Positions 45,058-57,772 of a DNA stretch of 64,000 bases are shown here, one piece after another. The notes under the pieces were generated by a model. The model was given only the letters and a program-made list of their open reading frames with translations. It was not told where the DNA came from and ran no database searches. The stretch is taken from positions 276,001 to 340,000 of the forward strand of contig CAJNDS010001236.1 of NCBI GenBank assembly GCA_905221605.1, written 5' to 3'. The translations under genes and the position numbers were made by a program. The stretch is from Symbiodinium natans. Taxonomy: Eukaryota > Sar > Dinophyceae > Suessiales > Symbiodiniaceae. Numbering within the stretch: position 1 is the first letter of the stretch; each line of letters opens with the position of its first letter.

Positions 45058-48000
45058 CTCTCTCTACACATGTCTACACGGACATTACCATATCTGTGCG
45101 TCATGGGTTCTCCATGGTTCTCCAATATGGGGGCCCTCCAGAGTCTCTACAGTCTCCAAGTCGTGTGAGTCTGTGACAGAGGCGGTAAGTGCTGTCCTCC
45201 GTCAGGGGCCCGACCTCAGTTGTGTCAAGCGCCATCGCAGCGCAGAGCGCGCAGCTATACAGATGATTGCGCAATGAAACACACCCCAACCGGAAACCTC
45301 GAATGACCCGAGGCGGCACCAACGCCGGTGGGCGGCGCAAAGGAGGTTGTGGGAGTGCTGAAAATGTAAATCTCTGCAAGCCTGGCTCAACTCAAACTCA
45401 GAGACTCAGCTCTACAGCTCTCCAAGGAAATTCTTTTTACAGAAGCAGAGGGCTCTGATTGTGTGCAGCTTGGCCTCGGAGCAATAGATTTCACCACAGC
45501 CTGACAGCTGCTGCCAGACTCGCCAGGCACTCTCCATTCATGGCAGGTGACATTACGCTTCAAGACTGATCTTACTGAGCATCCGGACCTTGCTTGCATC
45601 GCACAACCACAGCCTGTCCTTCCCCAGCACTCTCCTGGATCGTCGGTTCTTTACAGCAAAGAGTTTACCTACACTCATTTTTTTTCGAGGAGCTGTGCTG
45701 CAAAAAGTATTGTGAGCAGTGACATCCGTGACAACGCGTACTGTAGAAAGAAGTTTAGCGGCTCCTGCCATCTAGTTGGCAAGTCCCCCAGGGCGGCGAG
45801 CAGAGGTGCGAAGCGGCTTTCGCCAAACAACACCTGTTGCGTTGCTGCCTTAAACCTGTACGGTGACTTGGCATTCATGAACCCGCTTCAATGTGAAAAA
45901 CACTCGCGGAACTTAATTATCAACACCCCCCCCCCCCCCTGTCCCTCAGTTAAGCACCCTAATTAATCCGGAGGAACAACAGAAGAGACCCTGCCAACCT
46001 AGTCATGCTTCAGCAGGCAGATTCCGGGTTCAGGCGTTAAGTATGCAGTTGCAGAGAGTTGTTGCCTAACTCAGAGACTGGCTGCCATGGGCAGCTCACA
46101 GTGTCAGCTGAGAGAAACATAGCTGCCTCGAGCACAGGCCCTCTGCCAGAGGTTTTTGGGGGCTCTTGACATTTCCAGGCTCCCTTTCTCGACACCCCAT
46201 TCAACAACAGGCCCCACCCCCCCAACAAGACTGCGGCCCCTTAACGCCTGACCCCTCTACAATTCGAAATTTCGGTCCCCTCCAGAGAGATTGAATCAAT
46301 CAGGGAGGGAGGGGGTTGATTCGAAGTCAACATTGATGCAAATTAATTTCAGCATGGTGATTCAAGAAGCACGCTGCTACATGCCTCCAGCTGAAGAGGC
46401 ACGGAGCGCACGAAGCCACAGCAGCGTGCACAAGCAGCAACCTAAGCATGATCCAAGTGAGAATTGGGGATCTGAGTTGGGGCTCTGGTGTCAAAGTGAG
46501 GGTGAAGCCACGCGACGGTTTCCGGAGTGCTGCATGGCAAAGAGAGGCTCCTGAGGACACGGAAAGAGAGCCTTTTCCTAGCCTTCCTGCGAGGTGCACA
46601 CGATGGCGTCCTCGGTGAACATCTCTGTATAGGCGGGGCAGGCAGCGCAGGCGAAGAGCCCGAAGCCTTTGGGAGGAGTGGCGGCGCGCACCTCTCACAG
46701 AAGGAGAGTATTTCTACCATCTGAATTAACTGTCAGAGTGTACAACAAAGATTTTGCCATGTAACAATCCGTGTAGAGAGCCATTGAAGGGCTCCCTTAT
46801 AATTGAGAGCCTCGCAGCCAGCCGGCGGCTTTGGGCCGCCAGGGCCACCACTGGGCACGGCCACCGCAGCCATTTCTGCAAACAGAGAGACGAGGGAGGG
46901 AGAGAGAGAGAGCGAGGGAGAGCACGGGGGGCAGCACCTTTCTTTCTTTGGAAGAAAAAAGCCCTCCGACTTGACTCCACCACATCAAAAGACCATAGGG
47001 GTACAATCTGTAAATGTCAAGCGCCATATGCTCCTGGCACAATCTTGTTGAGTTTAAGCAGCCAAGCACCCTTCTGTCTTCCACGCTTGGCGCCTGCGGG
47101 GCGCCTCGAAGGCAAGCCCACTATGTCGCTGCCATGGGGCACACGGCCATCACGAGGACAGACAAAGGAAAGTGAGCACTGCTGGGGTGCGATTAATTAA
47201 CTTGCTTGGCTTGGGAGTGTGTGCCAATTGTGACGGGTCGAGCTGCGAAGTTCTGAAGTAACTGGGTTTGGGTCGAAGGCTGCCTCCGGAAAACGACTGG
47301 AGGGCTCGAGTCCATTCCCAGGAAGCCATAAATGAGGAGCCAATTGGGGTGTGAAAAACATGTTGCATGATGAGCCGCTATGCACACCATGCAGATCCCC
47401 CCTGCAGGCCCTGGGGGCCTTAGGAGCAGAGCTGCAGACAGACCAAACCTCAGAAGTGCCCAGAAAGGCCTTCTAAGGTAGACTTAAGAGACGAGTGTAA
47501 CAGGCATGCGGCATGCCGGCTGAGGGCGGCACGCCAAGGTCGCTCCTCCCAAGGCAACTCCAGTCCTCTTGCAATGGCAGGGACTCGGTGAGAATACGTA
47601 GACCAGGCAGACAGCAGCCCCCCCACTCAAAGCCATTGTAGGCAGTCATTCATCGCGTTGCTTGAGGTTACTGAACTGGATCTAGCTCTGCGGAAGCAGC
47701 CGTGCTGGGAATAAGCGAATGCCATGGCCGAGGATTGGGGGTATGCACAGCATTTCGCGCAACCTGTCAAAGCTCTCACGCTGCCAGATGATGGCCGGGC
47801 TACCTCCATGATGCTACCAGAAATGACTCTAGTAAACTATAGAAGCCATGATAAACACCTCTGAAGATCTCGTCCCTCTCCTGGGAGTTGGCCGCCGCGT
47901 GGGGCGGCCCACCTGGGAGATGCCCCGGATGCCACGGGCTCCAAGTGGGGAGCCCACAAAGTTCGCGAAGCCCGCGGACCTCGGAGACTCGGAGGCTCTT

Positions 48001-50834
48001 CGTAAGATCAGCAGGAGTTGAAGTCTGACATTCGGGGAGGACTTACTAGAAGAACTCTCCCCCTCTCCGTCCCTCGGCGCACCGGATCCAAACACCCAGC
48101 GCCAGAGCTGCCAGCGCCCGCCTCCGTGTCATGGCCTTCATTGACGCCAGCTTCTAGGAACTATGAGTACTATGAGTCTTCACTAATGCGAGAGCTCCAA
48201 AGAAGAGCGCTCCAACATTGAGCTCCCTGCCGCGTCAGCACTGCGGGAGTCCCAGATCCCGGAGCCAAAGCACAGCGGAGGGCCACGGTTTTGGACGTGC
48301 GACAGGACGCACACATGCGCCACCATGCGCCCTTGAAGCCTCGCCCGCCCTCCGCCATTTCTCTCTAAAACTCTGGCTCTGCCTGGCTCTGGCGACTTTG
48401 GCCAGTGAGATCCCCTCCAGGCTGTCAGGTTGTGAGACGGTTGAGTAAAGATACAGTTTTGGCACCAAGGCTTTGTGGAGCTTCAGGAGGCTGAGGTCTA
48501 GTCGGACAGCAACTCCTCCGAAGAGCATCTTAAGGCTTAAGGCAACCCAGGTGATCTGGTGATATGGCATTGCGCCGCTGCATTTGCGCAAGCCCAGCAC
48601 TCCATGCCTCTCCAGCCTCCACGTCCGCCTTAAACCGCTGAAAAAGGTGGGCAGGAGGCGGGCAGGAGGCGCTGTGTGGGAGTTGGACTCAAGTGATTCA
48701 AGAGGGCTCTGGCCTGTTCTACCCAAAAAGGCGTGTCTTCTCCGAACCACAAGATACCCATGCTTCTAAGCTGCCGGGCCAGGCCCCGACTTGCCAGCAC
48801 GTCAACAAACAAAAAGGAACAGCAGGTTTCCTTCGACAGAACCCCGACGTGATCCCTTGAGGGTTCAGGGCTTCTCTGCCTTCTATCCTTTTGTTTTATG
48901 TTGCGAATTTCTTTGCCAAGGTGCATCCCACCGGAGTTCAGCCATCTCGCGATAAACTTGCTCGAGGTCCGAGGGCCTCCGAAGCCGAAGTTTCCGAAGA
49001 AAAGCATCGAGGCGAAGTGGCATTCCCTTCGCTTGGCCCCGAACCGAACACTTGGCTGCGGCGCGCGTTCAACTCCCTGAGCCAGACTCACAACAGCGAC
49101 AGGGACGTGGCACTTTCATATTCCGCCATCACTCTGCTGCTTGCGTTTGACTCTTGCCACCAGAGCTCCCTTCCATCTCTACGTAGCAGTGGCGGCTTCC
49201 CGCCTGCAAGGTGACCGACGCACACTCCTGCAGGTACCTGATGCGACTGTTCCTCCAAACTGCTCCAAGAGTTCTGGAAATGTCCCGAAATGCTTTGTTT
49301 TTGTTTGCTTGCTTTGGTTTTCTAGCTCCTTTGGCTCTGTGATGTGCTTTTTGTTTTGGTTGATTTGGTCGTTTCATTGCTAAGATTTAGTGAATGCAAT
49401 GAAAGCCCTTGAACGCACTAGACACGTGATGCATTTCTCGTAGTGCTTGTACAATGCAACACGTCTTACAAATCAAAGGAAGGGTTGTGAAGTGGGGAAA
49501 GCAGAAGACTGAACATCTTGCAGTTTTCGCAGGTTTTCTATCGCCCGAATAATTGGATTTATCTCAATACTGTATGGCCGTTCCGAGACAAATATACCAT
49601 TCATCCGTTTCGCAGAACAGTGTGCTTCTCTCGGCTTTTCAACTGCAAACTGTGCTTCTCTTCGGCAAAGCATATACAGTAATGGCATACCCAATTGCGG
49701 GCTTCAGGATATTTGGGGTACCCTCAACCTTGCAAGGGGCCCGACATGCAACCTGAACTACAATGGCCACTCGTAGGCTACAAAGGCCACCTGGAAGCCA
49801 CGACAAAACAAAACGGCAAAGACGCCGTCCCTACTTCTGAGGGCGGCGCAAGGACGCAACAGCACAAGGGGAAAGCGAGAAGCACCCATGCTCATTGGCC
49901 GTAATGGGTACCCAAAACAGTCGTATAAGCAGTTCCTTTTAAAGCTTTTAACTGTCTTCAGGCATGAATATTGGTATTCATTCAAACAGTTTAGTTTATT
50001 TTGCACGGTTTCAAACAGCGCTCGCTCCCGGCTGGACTGGAGGGCACGTGCTACTTAAATAAGCTTACGCTTAGCACGCCTACCTGCAAATAGCGGTCTC
50101 GTAATTGAACTCTTACGTGAATATGTAATTCGCATGCAGAAAGTATTTGCTCGGCGTGGAACGAAATCAGGTCCTTCGTTTTGATTTTGTACTCGCAATT
50201 CGTTCTAGTAAATGATCAATACTTGGCTTACTAAATGTGCTACTAATTCCTAAACAAAGCACACGTTGCTCAGAAAAGACACAGACACTAGTTGCCTAGG
50301 GAAATTAGGGACTCCCTCAAAACAAAAAACTGAATTGTCTATTTCGTACATATAGATTAATCCAACGCTGGCTTATTGGCCTGTGAAGTGGATGCGCGTG
50401 CCTTCTTTGTACTTGCTTCAAGGAGGGCAGCTTGCTGATGGGCCCACAAGTGCTGGAAGCTAGTCAATGTGATGACAATTTCCGGGCATGGAAGATGTTT
50501 TACAGAAGCATTGAGGTGTTGTTGGACATTGAAACAGCTGCACACATATAGCGGCCTCCAGCCTGTGTGCTGCGTGCATGTTGAGCGTTGCTTTTCGCGA
50601 ATGCGCTGTATATAGGCGGCTGCTCTGACATTACTGTTGACATTCTTTCATGGCTGCCTGCTACGCCCAAGCAGTCAGACAGTCCAATGTGGCATGTGCT
50701 ACAACGTGCTACACTTAAATGGGCGCACTTCTGGAGCAACGCCTGCTCCTGGACGGCCAAGTGCCAGCTCGCAAGCACCTGAGAGGCGCAGCATCAGTGC
50801 GCATCTTTCGCCCACACTAAGACCGCCCAAATCC
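45058..50834. other. Low gene density; several unassigned coding-like frames
   Basis: Minus-strand stretches with protein-like composition include GFGLFACAACPAYTEMFTED (about 46590-46660), PPHAAANSQERDEIFR (about 47868-47915), KMLFGGVAVRLDLSLLKLHK (near 48500) and LASRGLARQLRSMGILWFGE (near 48750-48800). None is recognisable or joined to neighbours. 49.4-50.5 kb is AT-richer and looks intergenic. Confidence 0.3.
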
Positions 50835-53800
50835 CGCCAGTGCCAGCTGCCATCTCTGCTCGGCTTCGCGCCTTGCGCATGCGGGCAGCATTGGCAGCCT
50901 CCCGTCGCAGCTGAATTTCCGCGCGCCACTCGTTTAAGATGCCGGTCAACGCCTCCCACAAACAGCCCACAACGAGTCTAAGTCGGGCCATCCGCAGTCC
51001 AGAGTCAACGAGAGTCAAGGTCATAAGATACAGTCTCAGACCGTCGTGTAGGCATGTTCAAATCGAGCTCCGCTCCTTTCGGCGGGAGCGCCGGCGGATG
51101 TCATCCGCCTGCACACAGCAATCCCTCTGGAGCCTGGGAACTACGAGTCATGTGCGCGAATGTGCACTAATGTACACATATTAGTGCACAACGTGTACCC
51201 GTTTTGCCGCGCCTGCAAGATCCTGCGGGTTTCCTGGTCAGACACGGAGACGGCATCATGGAGAGAAGCGGGGGGCGAGTAAACAGCGCACCTGTACAGC
51301 GAGGGAGCGCGCGGCCTTCCGCAGAGACTAGCGGAAAAGCAAAAGCAAAAAAACAAAAACAGCGGACCTGTGAAGCAGAGTCTGTTCGTGGACGTGTCTT
51401 GCATGATCGGCCTCCGCCCAGCCCGCCAGGATCTGCGCGCCACAGGACAGCCTGACGGAGACCGCGAGGTTCAGTCACGTGTTAAGTCGTGTGAATTGTC
51501 GTGTTAAGTCGTGTTGTTAAGTGACACACGCGCGGGGGGGGGGGGGGGGTTGACTGCTAACACAGCTCAGCTCATATATTGCTCAAATATGCTCAACTCG
51601 GGAGGCCCCGACTTCCATTCCGCGAAGAGCTCGCTGCTGCGCTGCTGAGCGGTTGCAACCTCGCAGTCTCAGTATTTTCAGCGAGCTTTCAAAAGCGGAG
51701 CGCTGTGTATCTAGCAATGTCAGAAGTCGCGCATGAACTATTCATTGAATATAAAATGTTCCGAGAGCGGCCTCGTGCAAACCTCGACGAAGTTTACAAA
51801 GGACTGCAATTATAGCCATGGTGGCTGCACGACGGATGAAGCATAAAACCGCTTAAACAGCGTATGCCAACTTACACAAACTTGGGCTTGCACGGCGCTC
51901 TCCAGGTGTCGACGACGCCTGCGGAATTGCGACCGAGCCTGTCCAGGATTCTCCCTCCGTGCCCTCTTTTTCTCTTCGCCCTCTGCGTTGGACTCTGACT
52001 TGTCTCGTGTTCACTTCTACATCATTCTACATCTGATGGCCTTCCATGTTCTTATGCACCGCTGTAGTGCTCTGTCTCTGGCTTGCTGGCTGAGATCATG
52101 GATCTCATGAACCTGATCCAGGTCATCAGGATAATTGTGCCGAATGCGCTGAGAGATTCTGGATAGTATTCAATGAAATTCAATCTAGCAGGCCTGAGCG
52201 GACCAGCAAAGCAGCATCTTCTTCAGAAGAGCGCTTGCGAACAATACCAGCAATGATGAGTGCACCACCTGAAGGCAACATGCACAGCCATGGCTTCTGG
52301 GACAAACAAAATCTGCGGATTGAGCGTATACATATTGTAATATGGGCTGATGGTCGAGTCTTAAAGTCACCATTCACGCCTCTCAGGCCTCCTGTGGCCA
52401 GGTTTCACTGTCATTCTGGACCCTTGAGTGCCTGCCTGCATGTGATGCGGGTGGGCGTCGAAGGGGGCGAGCCCGAAGAGCAAATCTGCGGCCGGCTGCC
52501 TGAATTCTTCTCAGAAGCTTCTCAGAGGCGTGCAATTGGCCGGCTCTCGAAAGAGGCTCGCCGAGGCCCGGAACCACGAGGCGGCGACGGCGGGCAAGTG
52601 CAGCCTGCGGGAGAAAGAAGAAAAGAAGGAATCTGCCTCCCAGAAAGCAAGAGCCACGGCCTTCGCCCACCGTGCCCGGAGCGCGCGGCGTGGACCTGCA
52701 GCCAGCGCCAGGCGGCTAGCAGCTGAGGCGCGCTGCACATGGCCGCGACCTCGCGCATCCACAAGGGTCATCGATCCACGACCTTCTTCGACTTTCGAAT
52801 TCTGCGGCCTTGCCACGCTTGCGCCACCACTTGATCCATGCCTGCAGGCCAAAGGGCCCAACTGCTGAGTGCAAGAACATGCACTAACCACGCGTTAGCG
52901 TCTGCCGACTGCCCCCCTACCTGCCACGCCGCAGCTAGCATGGCGCGCAGGCGCTGCACGTCCGCCGAGCTCTGGTACCTGTAAGCTCGCATGATCACAA
53001 CTCATCCGAGAATTGCGGGTGGAGAGGCGCAGCTTCATGAGCCGCTGCTGCTCGGTGTGTTTCAGTAGCTTTGCCCAGCACACCTGCCAGGCGCCCATTG
53101 CCCCACACGTTGCCTTACCTGCCTTACCTCTATTTCATTATGGAATCAAACGGCAGCTCCTCCAGCCGCTGCCGGCGAGCCAGAATGGCCCCGTCACGAA
53201 CCTCCGCAAGTGCAGCAATCTGCCTTTAAGCGAAGGTTACGATGGTTCCGGCAATTGAAAAAACCCGCGGGTTCCAATGGCCTTCTGCAGGGCTCGCCGT
53301 TGGGCCTCCCGGCGGACCTGGCTCGGTCCGATGTTATGTGTATAGGGTGTTTAGGGTCGAAAGGGTCCGACGCACGGGCTGAGGCTGCTTTTGTCTGTCT
53401 CTGTCTCCGTCTCTGTCTCTATCTCTGCTCCCGCTGAACAGTCGAAGCTGATTGTGGCCGTCCCAACTGGTCCGGGATTTTAAATCAAGTACAAAAGCGC
53501 CTTCCGCTACGCTACTTCCACTGGTACCGCTGATGCTCCTGCTGGTGCTGAGTTCGATATCAACGTTAGAAATAACAGTCGCACTGGAGCTTTACTACTA
53601 CTGCTACTGCCACTGGTGATGCTACTGGTATTTAATGCTACTACTCACATCGTGGGATGACCCATGCCCTTCTGAATGTCGATGGTCTTTGTTGCTCATC
53701 TGTAGCCTACAGCCCAGAGCTGCAAAGGCGTATGGTGACCCGTACTATTCCAAGCGAAATGACCTATGCACATCGTGAGTGTGCCGCAAATCTCTTCATC

Positions 53801-55300
53801 GAACACCAGTCTAGAATGCAATCTTGACGATGTGGACTTGCATGCCCTCATCGCGGAAGTTCTTCCACATTAATTAATGTTCTTTGTGCGCGGTGATGGG
53901 CCATCCCCTTGAGTTTTTCGATCGCCCGCTTCCTTACAAGTCTCTGTCTGGCATGCGCGAACTCTGGCACTTTTGGCAGCTGACTCGAAGAGCTGACTGT
54001 AAGGTGTCCACTTCTATGATAGCCATGAAAGGCCACGCTGCAACACGGAGAAAAGGGAAGCAAACTCGTACTGCATAAGAGCGCGCGAGACAGCGAGAGC
54101 AAGACTTCTCAGGCGGCGACTCTATGCTCCGAGGCGCGCAAACGTCTGCACTTGGCTGCAGCAGCCTGCGAAAAGGAACGCGAAGACATGCGAAGATTCC
54201 TGACAAGGAAGCAGACGCCCAGTGTTGCACATGCGAACACACCATGCATGTGCGTGTGTGTCTTAGCCTTCCATGCGCTCAGCAATCTTCCTGCGAATCG
54301 CCAGGCTCTGCTCTGCATGATGCCACGGATCTGGAGGACCTCGCATGATGTGACCGTAAACTTCTGCACTTCTGCCTGGCATCACCCGCCACAAGTAGGA
54401 GCGCACCTCGACCAGCCAGCCGTCGATCATCTTCTTCAGCAGGGTGTGTGCGAACATCTGGACTACTCGGGCGTGGACAGCCTGCGATGCAAGACCGCGC
54501 CATTTTGTCGCCACGGCTCTGTTCGACAGCGCATGCAGCACAGACGAAATAAACGCCCTATTTCTACACATGCCTCTGCACACGGGCATCATGCACATGA
54601 TAAGGATGCTGTGCCGTCGGTGCTGTGTCACTCTCTGTGCCTGCATGTGGTGCGGGTGGGCGTCGAAGGGGGCGAGCCCGAAGAGCAAATCTGCGGCCGG
54701 CTGCCTGAATTCTTCTCATAGGCGTGCAATTGGCCGGCTCTCGAAAGAGGCTCGCCGAGGCCCGGAACCACGGGGCGGCGACGGCGGGCAGGAGCAGCCT
54801 GCGGGAGAAGAGATGAAGGAATCTGCCTCCCAGAAAGCAAGAGCCACGGCCTTCGCCCACCGTGCCCGGAGCGCGCGGCGTGGACCCGCAGCCAGCGCCA
54901 GGCGGCCAGCAGCTGAGGCGCGCTGCACATGGCCGCGACCTCGTCCACGAGCGTAGCGGGCAGCGGCTCCGTTGGTGCCGAAATTCAGTACAGGAGGAGG
55001 CGCCTTCCCCCGCTTGTGAAACCACTTCTTCCAGGCCTGCAGGGAGAGAACAGGCGTTGCTCAGATGTGCTCAGCTGCCAGTATCTCCGAGTCATCCCAT
55101 TCCATCCCATTCCATGCCACCTGCCATGCCGCGTCCAGACGCGAGCGCAGCCAGTGCACGTCCGCCCAGCTCCGGTACCTGCCGGGCCATCACAATGCAG
55201 CGTCTAGAAGAATGGGCAAGCGACAAAGCATCGACAGGCGCTGCTCTGGGGCACAGTCTCATGAGCTTGCAGCTCTCCGCGTGCCCTCTCCAGGCCACCC
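50835..55300 (-). CDS. Sfi1-like W-repeat protein gene with internal duplication
   Basis: Many short exons carry helices with a conserved Trp and the Leu spacing typical of Sfi1/centrin-binding repeats. Examples are LLKKMIDGWLVEVRSYLW (about 54395-54445), AWRFAGRLLSAWKAK (about 54275-54315), AWKKWFHKRGKA (from 55036), AWIKWWRKRGKAAEFE (from 52841), QRSELFAEWKSGPPE (about 51595-51640), GAQILAGWAEADHARHVHE (51451-51368) and LWEALTGILNEWRAEI (from 50977). An exon ending at a GTAAGT donor near 51878 reads RRRRRHLESAVQAQ. Sfi1 repeats bind centrin at centrosome-like structures; large Sfi1-type proteins are known in dinoflagellates, but I identify this one only by pattern. A 58-nt exon occurs twice (55178-55121 and 52978-52921). 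The exon chain is not fully phased, and some exons may be decayed. Confidence 0.55.
51534..51549. repeat. Run of 16 G
   Basis: Homopolymer inside an intron of the Sfi1-like gene. Confidence 0.9.
52180..53000 (-). repeat. Copy 1 of an intragenic duplication (offset about 2.2 kb)
   Basis: This is paired with 54395-55200. The core 52437-52750 is about 95% identical to 54645-54945 over both exon and intron sequence. Copy 1 has an extra 13-nt GAAGCTTCTCAGA duplication and a 4-nt length difference just before an acceptor. Confidence 0.9.
54395..55200 (-). repeat. Copy 2 of the intragenic duplication
   Basis: Pairs with 52180-53000 at offsets of 2195-2210 bp. The exons LLKKM, 58-nt YRSWADVHWLRSRLDAAWQ and AWKKWFHKR correspond to LLKKM, YQSSADVQRLRAMLAAAWQ and AWIKWWRKR in copy 1. 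Confidence 0.9.
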
Positions 55301-55826
55301 AGCAGGCCTATAAGCACAACATCACACGGAAACGGAACTTCCAAATCACCTGATGCTGGCCTCCATCAGCCGCCGCCGCCTCTGCGCCAATTCCTGGCGA
55401 AGCCGAGCCTCTGCCTGCCGCAGTCACACGCATCTCACATCTTACGTCCTTCGGGTTCGGGATTTATAAATGTGGCCGGCCTCAAGCACGCCTCGGCGCC
55501 GAGCCTGCACAGTGACCTGAAAAGAGTTTGGATTGAGGCCACACTGCGTGATGTTGTCCAGGTACGAACTATCGAAGGTTCCGCTGAGCCTAGCTAGATT
55601 TCACTACCCAACTTTTAGATATGAAGTAGATTTCGATGCAATCGGGTGTCAATTTCATCTCAACGGGTGTCGAGCCAGGCAACAGATTACACTAAGAACT
55701 GTGGAGGGAGGACAGAGCAGACGTATCAAAAAGGACTTGGGTAGCCTTGTTTTTCTGTAAACATCTCCGCCGTTCATGCTTGCAATTCCGACAAAGAAGG
55801 GGGGGGGGGGGGTGGGGGCAATCCCT

Positions 55827-55871
55827 AAACCCTAAACCCTAAACCCTAAACCCTAAAACCCAAACCCTAAA
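55827..55871 (+). repeat. Interstitial telomere-like repeat (CCCTAAA)
   Basis: Four perfect CCCTAAA units are followed by slightly altered ones. Shorter tracts of the same motif, in either orientation, occur near 56311, 57424, 58386-58443, 61265, 61490-61525, 62393, 62923 and 63365. Confidence 0.95.
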
Positions 55872-56364
55872 GCCTGAGTGGGCATTCTGTTTGATGCATG
55901 CTGGCATGCTGTCAGAGAAGAACCCGCCGGGGGAGCTACCTCTGCAAGTGGCCTGGCGGCTTGGCGTCTCTTGGGATTGACGGGATTGTGTAAGCACCCA
56001 ACCTCAACCCTCAACTTGACCCTCGCCCCAAAATTCGAGTAAATAGACTAGGCTACGATGAAACCCCAGCTTCCCTCCTTGTGAAGCCTCGAACCCACCC
56101 CCTAACGCTGGTAGCACTAGGCTAGGATGCTGCTTGAAACCCTACCTTCCCCCTTGTGAGGCCTGAAACCAACCCCCGCTTCCCCCTTCCTGATAGCAAT
56201 AGGGTAGAAAGCCAGAAAGCCTCATGAAAGCCTAGCACCTGCCTCAAGCCCGCCCCTGAATCCTGCACTTGGCAGACACTCGTCCGGCGCCGGGCTTAAA
56301 GAGAATGAGTGGGTTTAGGGTTTAGGAAGTTTAGGGTTTAGAGCATGGACTGAAATGCACATGT

Positions 56365-56448
56365 GCCACTGTTCAAGTGGCGCCACTGGTCAAGTGGCAT
56401 TGACATGCACATATGCCACTGTTCAAGTGGTGCCACTGATCAAGTGGC
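56365..56448 (+). repeat. Four tandem hairpins GCCACT-N5-AGTGGC
   Basis: Hairpins sit at 56365-56381, 56382-56398, 56415-56431 (one wobble) and 56432-56448, each with 6-bp arms and a loop of type GTTCA, GGTCA or GATCA. A degraded fifth copy follows near 56478-56508. Confidence 0.9.
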
Positions 56449-57347
56449 TTTGACAGTCATGCACATGTTTTTCGATAACTGTTCAAGCGGCGCCGCTGCT
56501 CAAGTGGCGAGAAAATTCTTTTCGAAACAACATTATTTTACAATCAGGTCCAGACTTTCTCGAGGTGAAAAGAAAGCGTGCGAGACACCCGTGAACTCAC
56601 ATAGTCTTATAGCTTTTTATGGCACTTTCCACACATCGCCTATATACATGTGAAGTCGTCAAGACTGCAAACAACAATAATCCTGAGGCTCAGTCCCTCC
56701 CTCCCTCCACTTGAGAAGCAAAATATATCAACAAACTTCCGTGAAAATTCAATCTCAAGAACACTTTCTGGGGCCGGGGGTTTGTTGCTCTGCTTATCGG
56801 GGGGCAACAGGTACATCTCGCCGAAGACGCCCCGAGAATAGCGTTTGGTGAAGAGCCGGTTTCAACTCACCAATGGAAACCTATGCATGAAAGGCTATAA
56901 ATCATTAAATTAAGAAAAGTTCTATAAAAGCATAAACTCAGATACCCGACCAACGCTTGGAGGCCTTGCTGGACCCTGAGTTGTCAAGCCAAGCTCCCTG
57001 AAACGCCAAGCCGTAGAAACATAGTATGTGGAAACACCCTTGCTTCCTCGGCGTCCGTGCCTGTGACAAATCTCAACAGTAACCACCCAACACCCCTGAT
57101 CAACCTTAACAATGCAATCAGATGTGGACCCGTCGGGGGAGCTACCACTCAATATCAGCAAGAACTTCCAAGAGGCACGTGTGCTCAGGCACTTGCTCGC
57201 CGTTGTCGTCAGGAGTTTCATTGCTCAAGGGTTTGGGTGTGAGGATATGTAAGAAGTAGTTTGGCATTTCCATCAGAAGGAAATCAGACCCTTCAGCAAT
57301 GGAACCAGACCCCTCAACAGCCATGTAAGCTAGCTCACACAATAATC

Positions 57348-57372
57348 TGGCACCGAGGGCACCTCGGTGCCA
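57348..57372. repeat. Palindrome, 11-bp arms, 3-nt spacer
   Basis: Arms TGGCACCGAGG and CCTCGGTGCCA are perfectly complementary. Confidence 0.9.
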
Positions 57373-57624
57373 AACTGTAACTGTGAGCAAGAAGCTGGCA
57401 ACCTAGGACACCGCTCTATATCGGTTTAGGGTTTCGGGTTTAGGGTTTACTCGTCTTGGCTACAAGAAGCCAGTTAGCTTGTGGCTTTAGGGTTCGGGTC
57501 TGGGCTGCCAGGATTTGGGTGTCGTTAGGCGGTGGCACCGAGGTGTCCGGGTCACAGCCTCGGCAATAGGGGTTGGGGGGGAGGCTTCGGGAATGTAAGG
57601 TTTCGGGATCAGGTTTCGGGATCG

Positions 57625-57649
57625 TGCCACGGAGGCGGCCTCCGTGGCA
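57625..57649. repeat. Palindrome, 12-bp arms, 1-nt spacer
   Basis: Arms TGCCACGGAGGC and GCCTCCGTGGCA; related in sequence to the palindrome at 57724. Confidence 0.9.
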
Positions 57650-57723
57650 TGAACCAGAACACAAGCTAGTGGGTTTGAAGCGGCTAGGTGCTTGGTGGCT
57701 TCGTGCTGCAAGGATGTACGTGT

Positions 57724-57772
57724 ATTTGTTCAAGGTGCCACTGAGGCAGCCTCAGTGGCACCTTGAACAAAT
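57724..57772. repeat. Perfect 49-bp palindrome, 24-bp arms, 1-nt spacer
   Basis: Positions 57724-57747 and 57749-57772 are exact reverse complements, with core TGCCACTGAGGC/GCCTCAGTGGCA. As RNA or single-stranded DNA it would form a very stable hairpin. Confidence 0.97.

Noticed and set aside
52235-52868. Plus-strand ORFs of 112-163 codons
   Set aside because: They are antisense shadows of the GC-rich Sfi1-like exons and introns, repeated in copy 2 at 54.4-55.0 kb.
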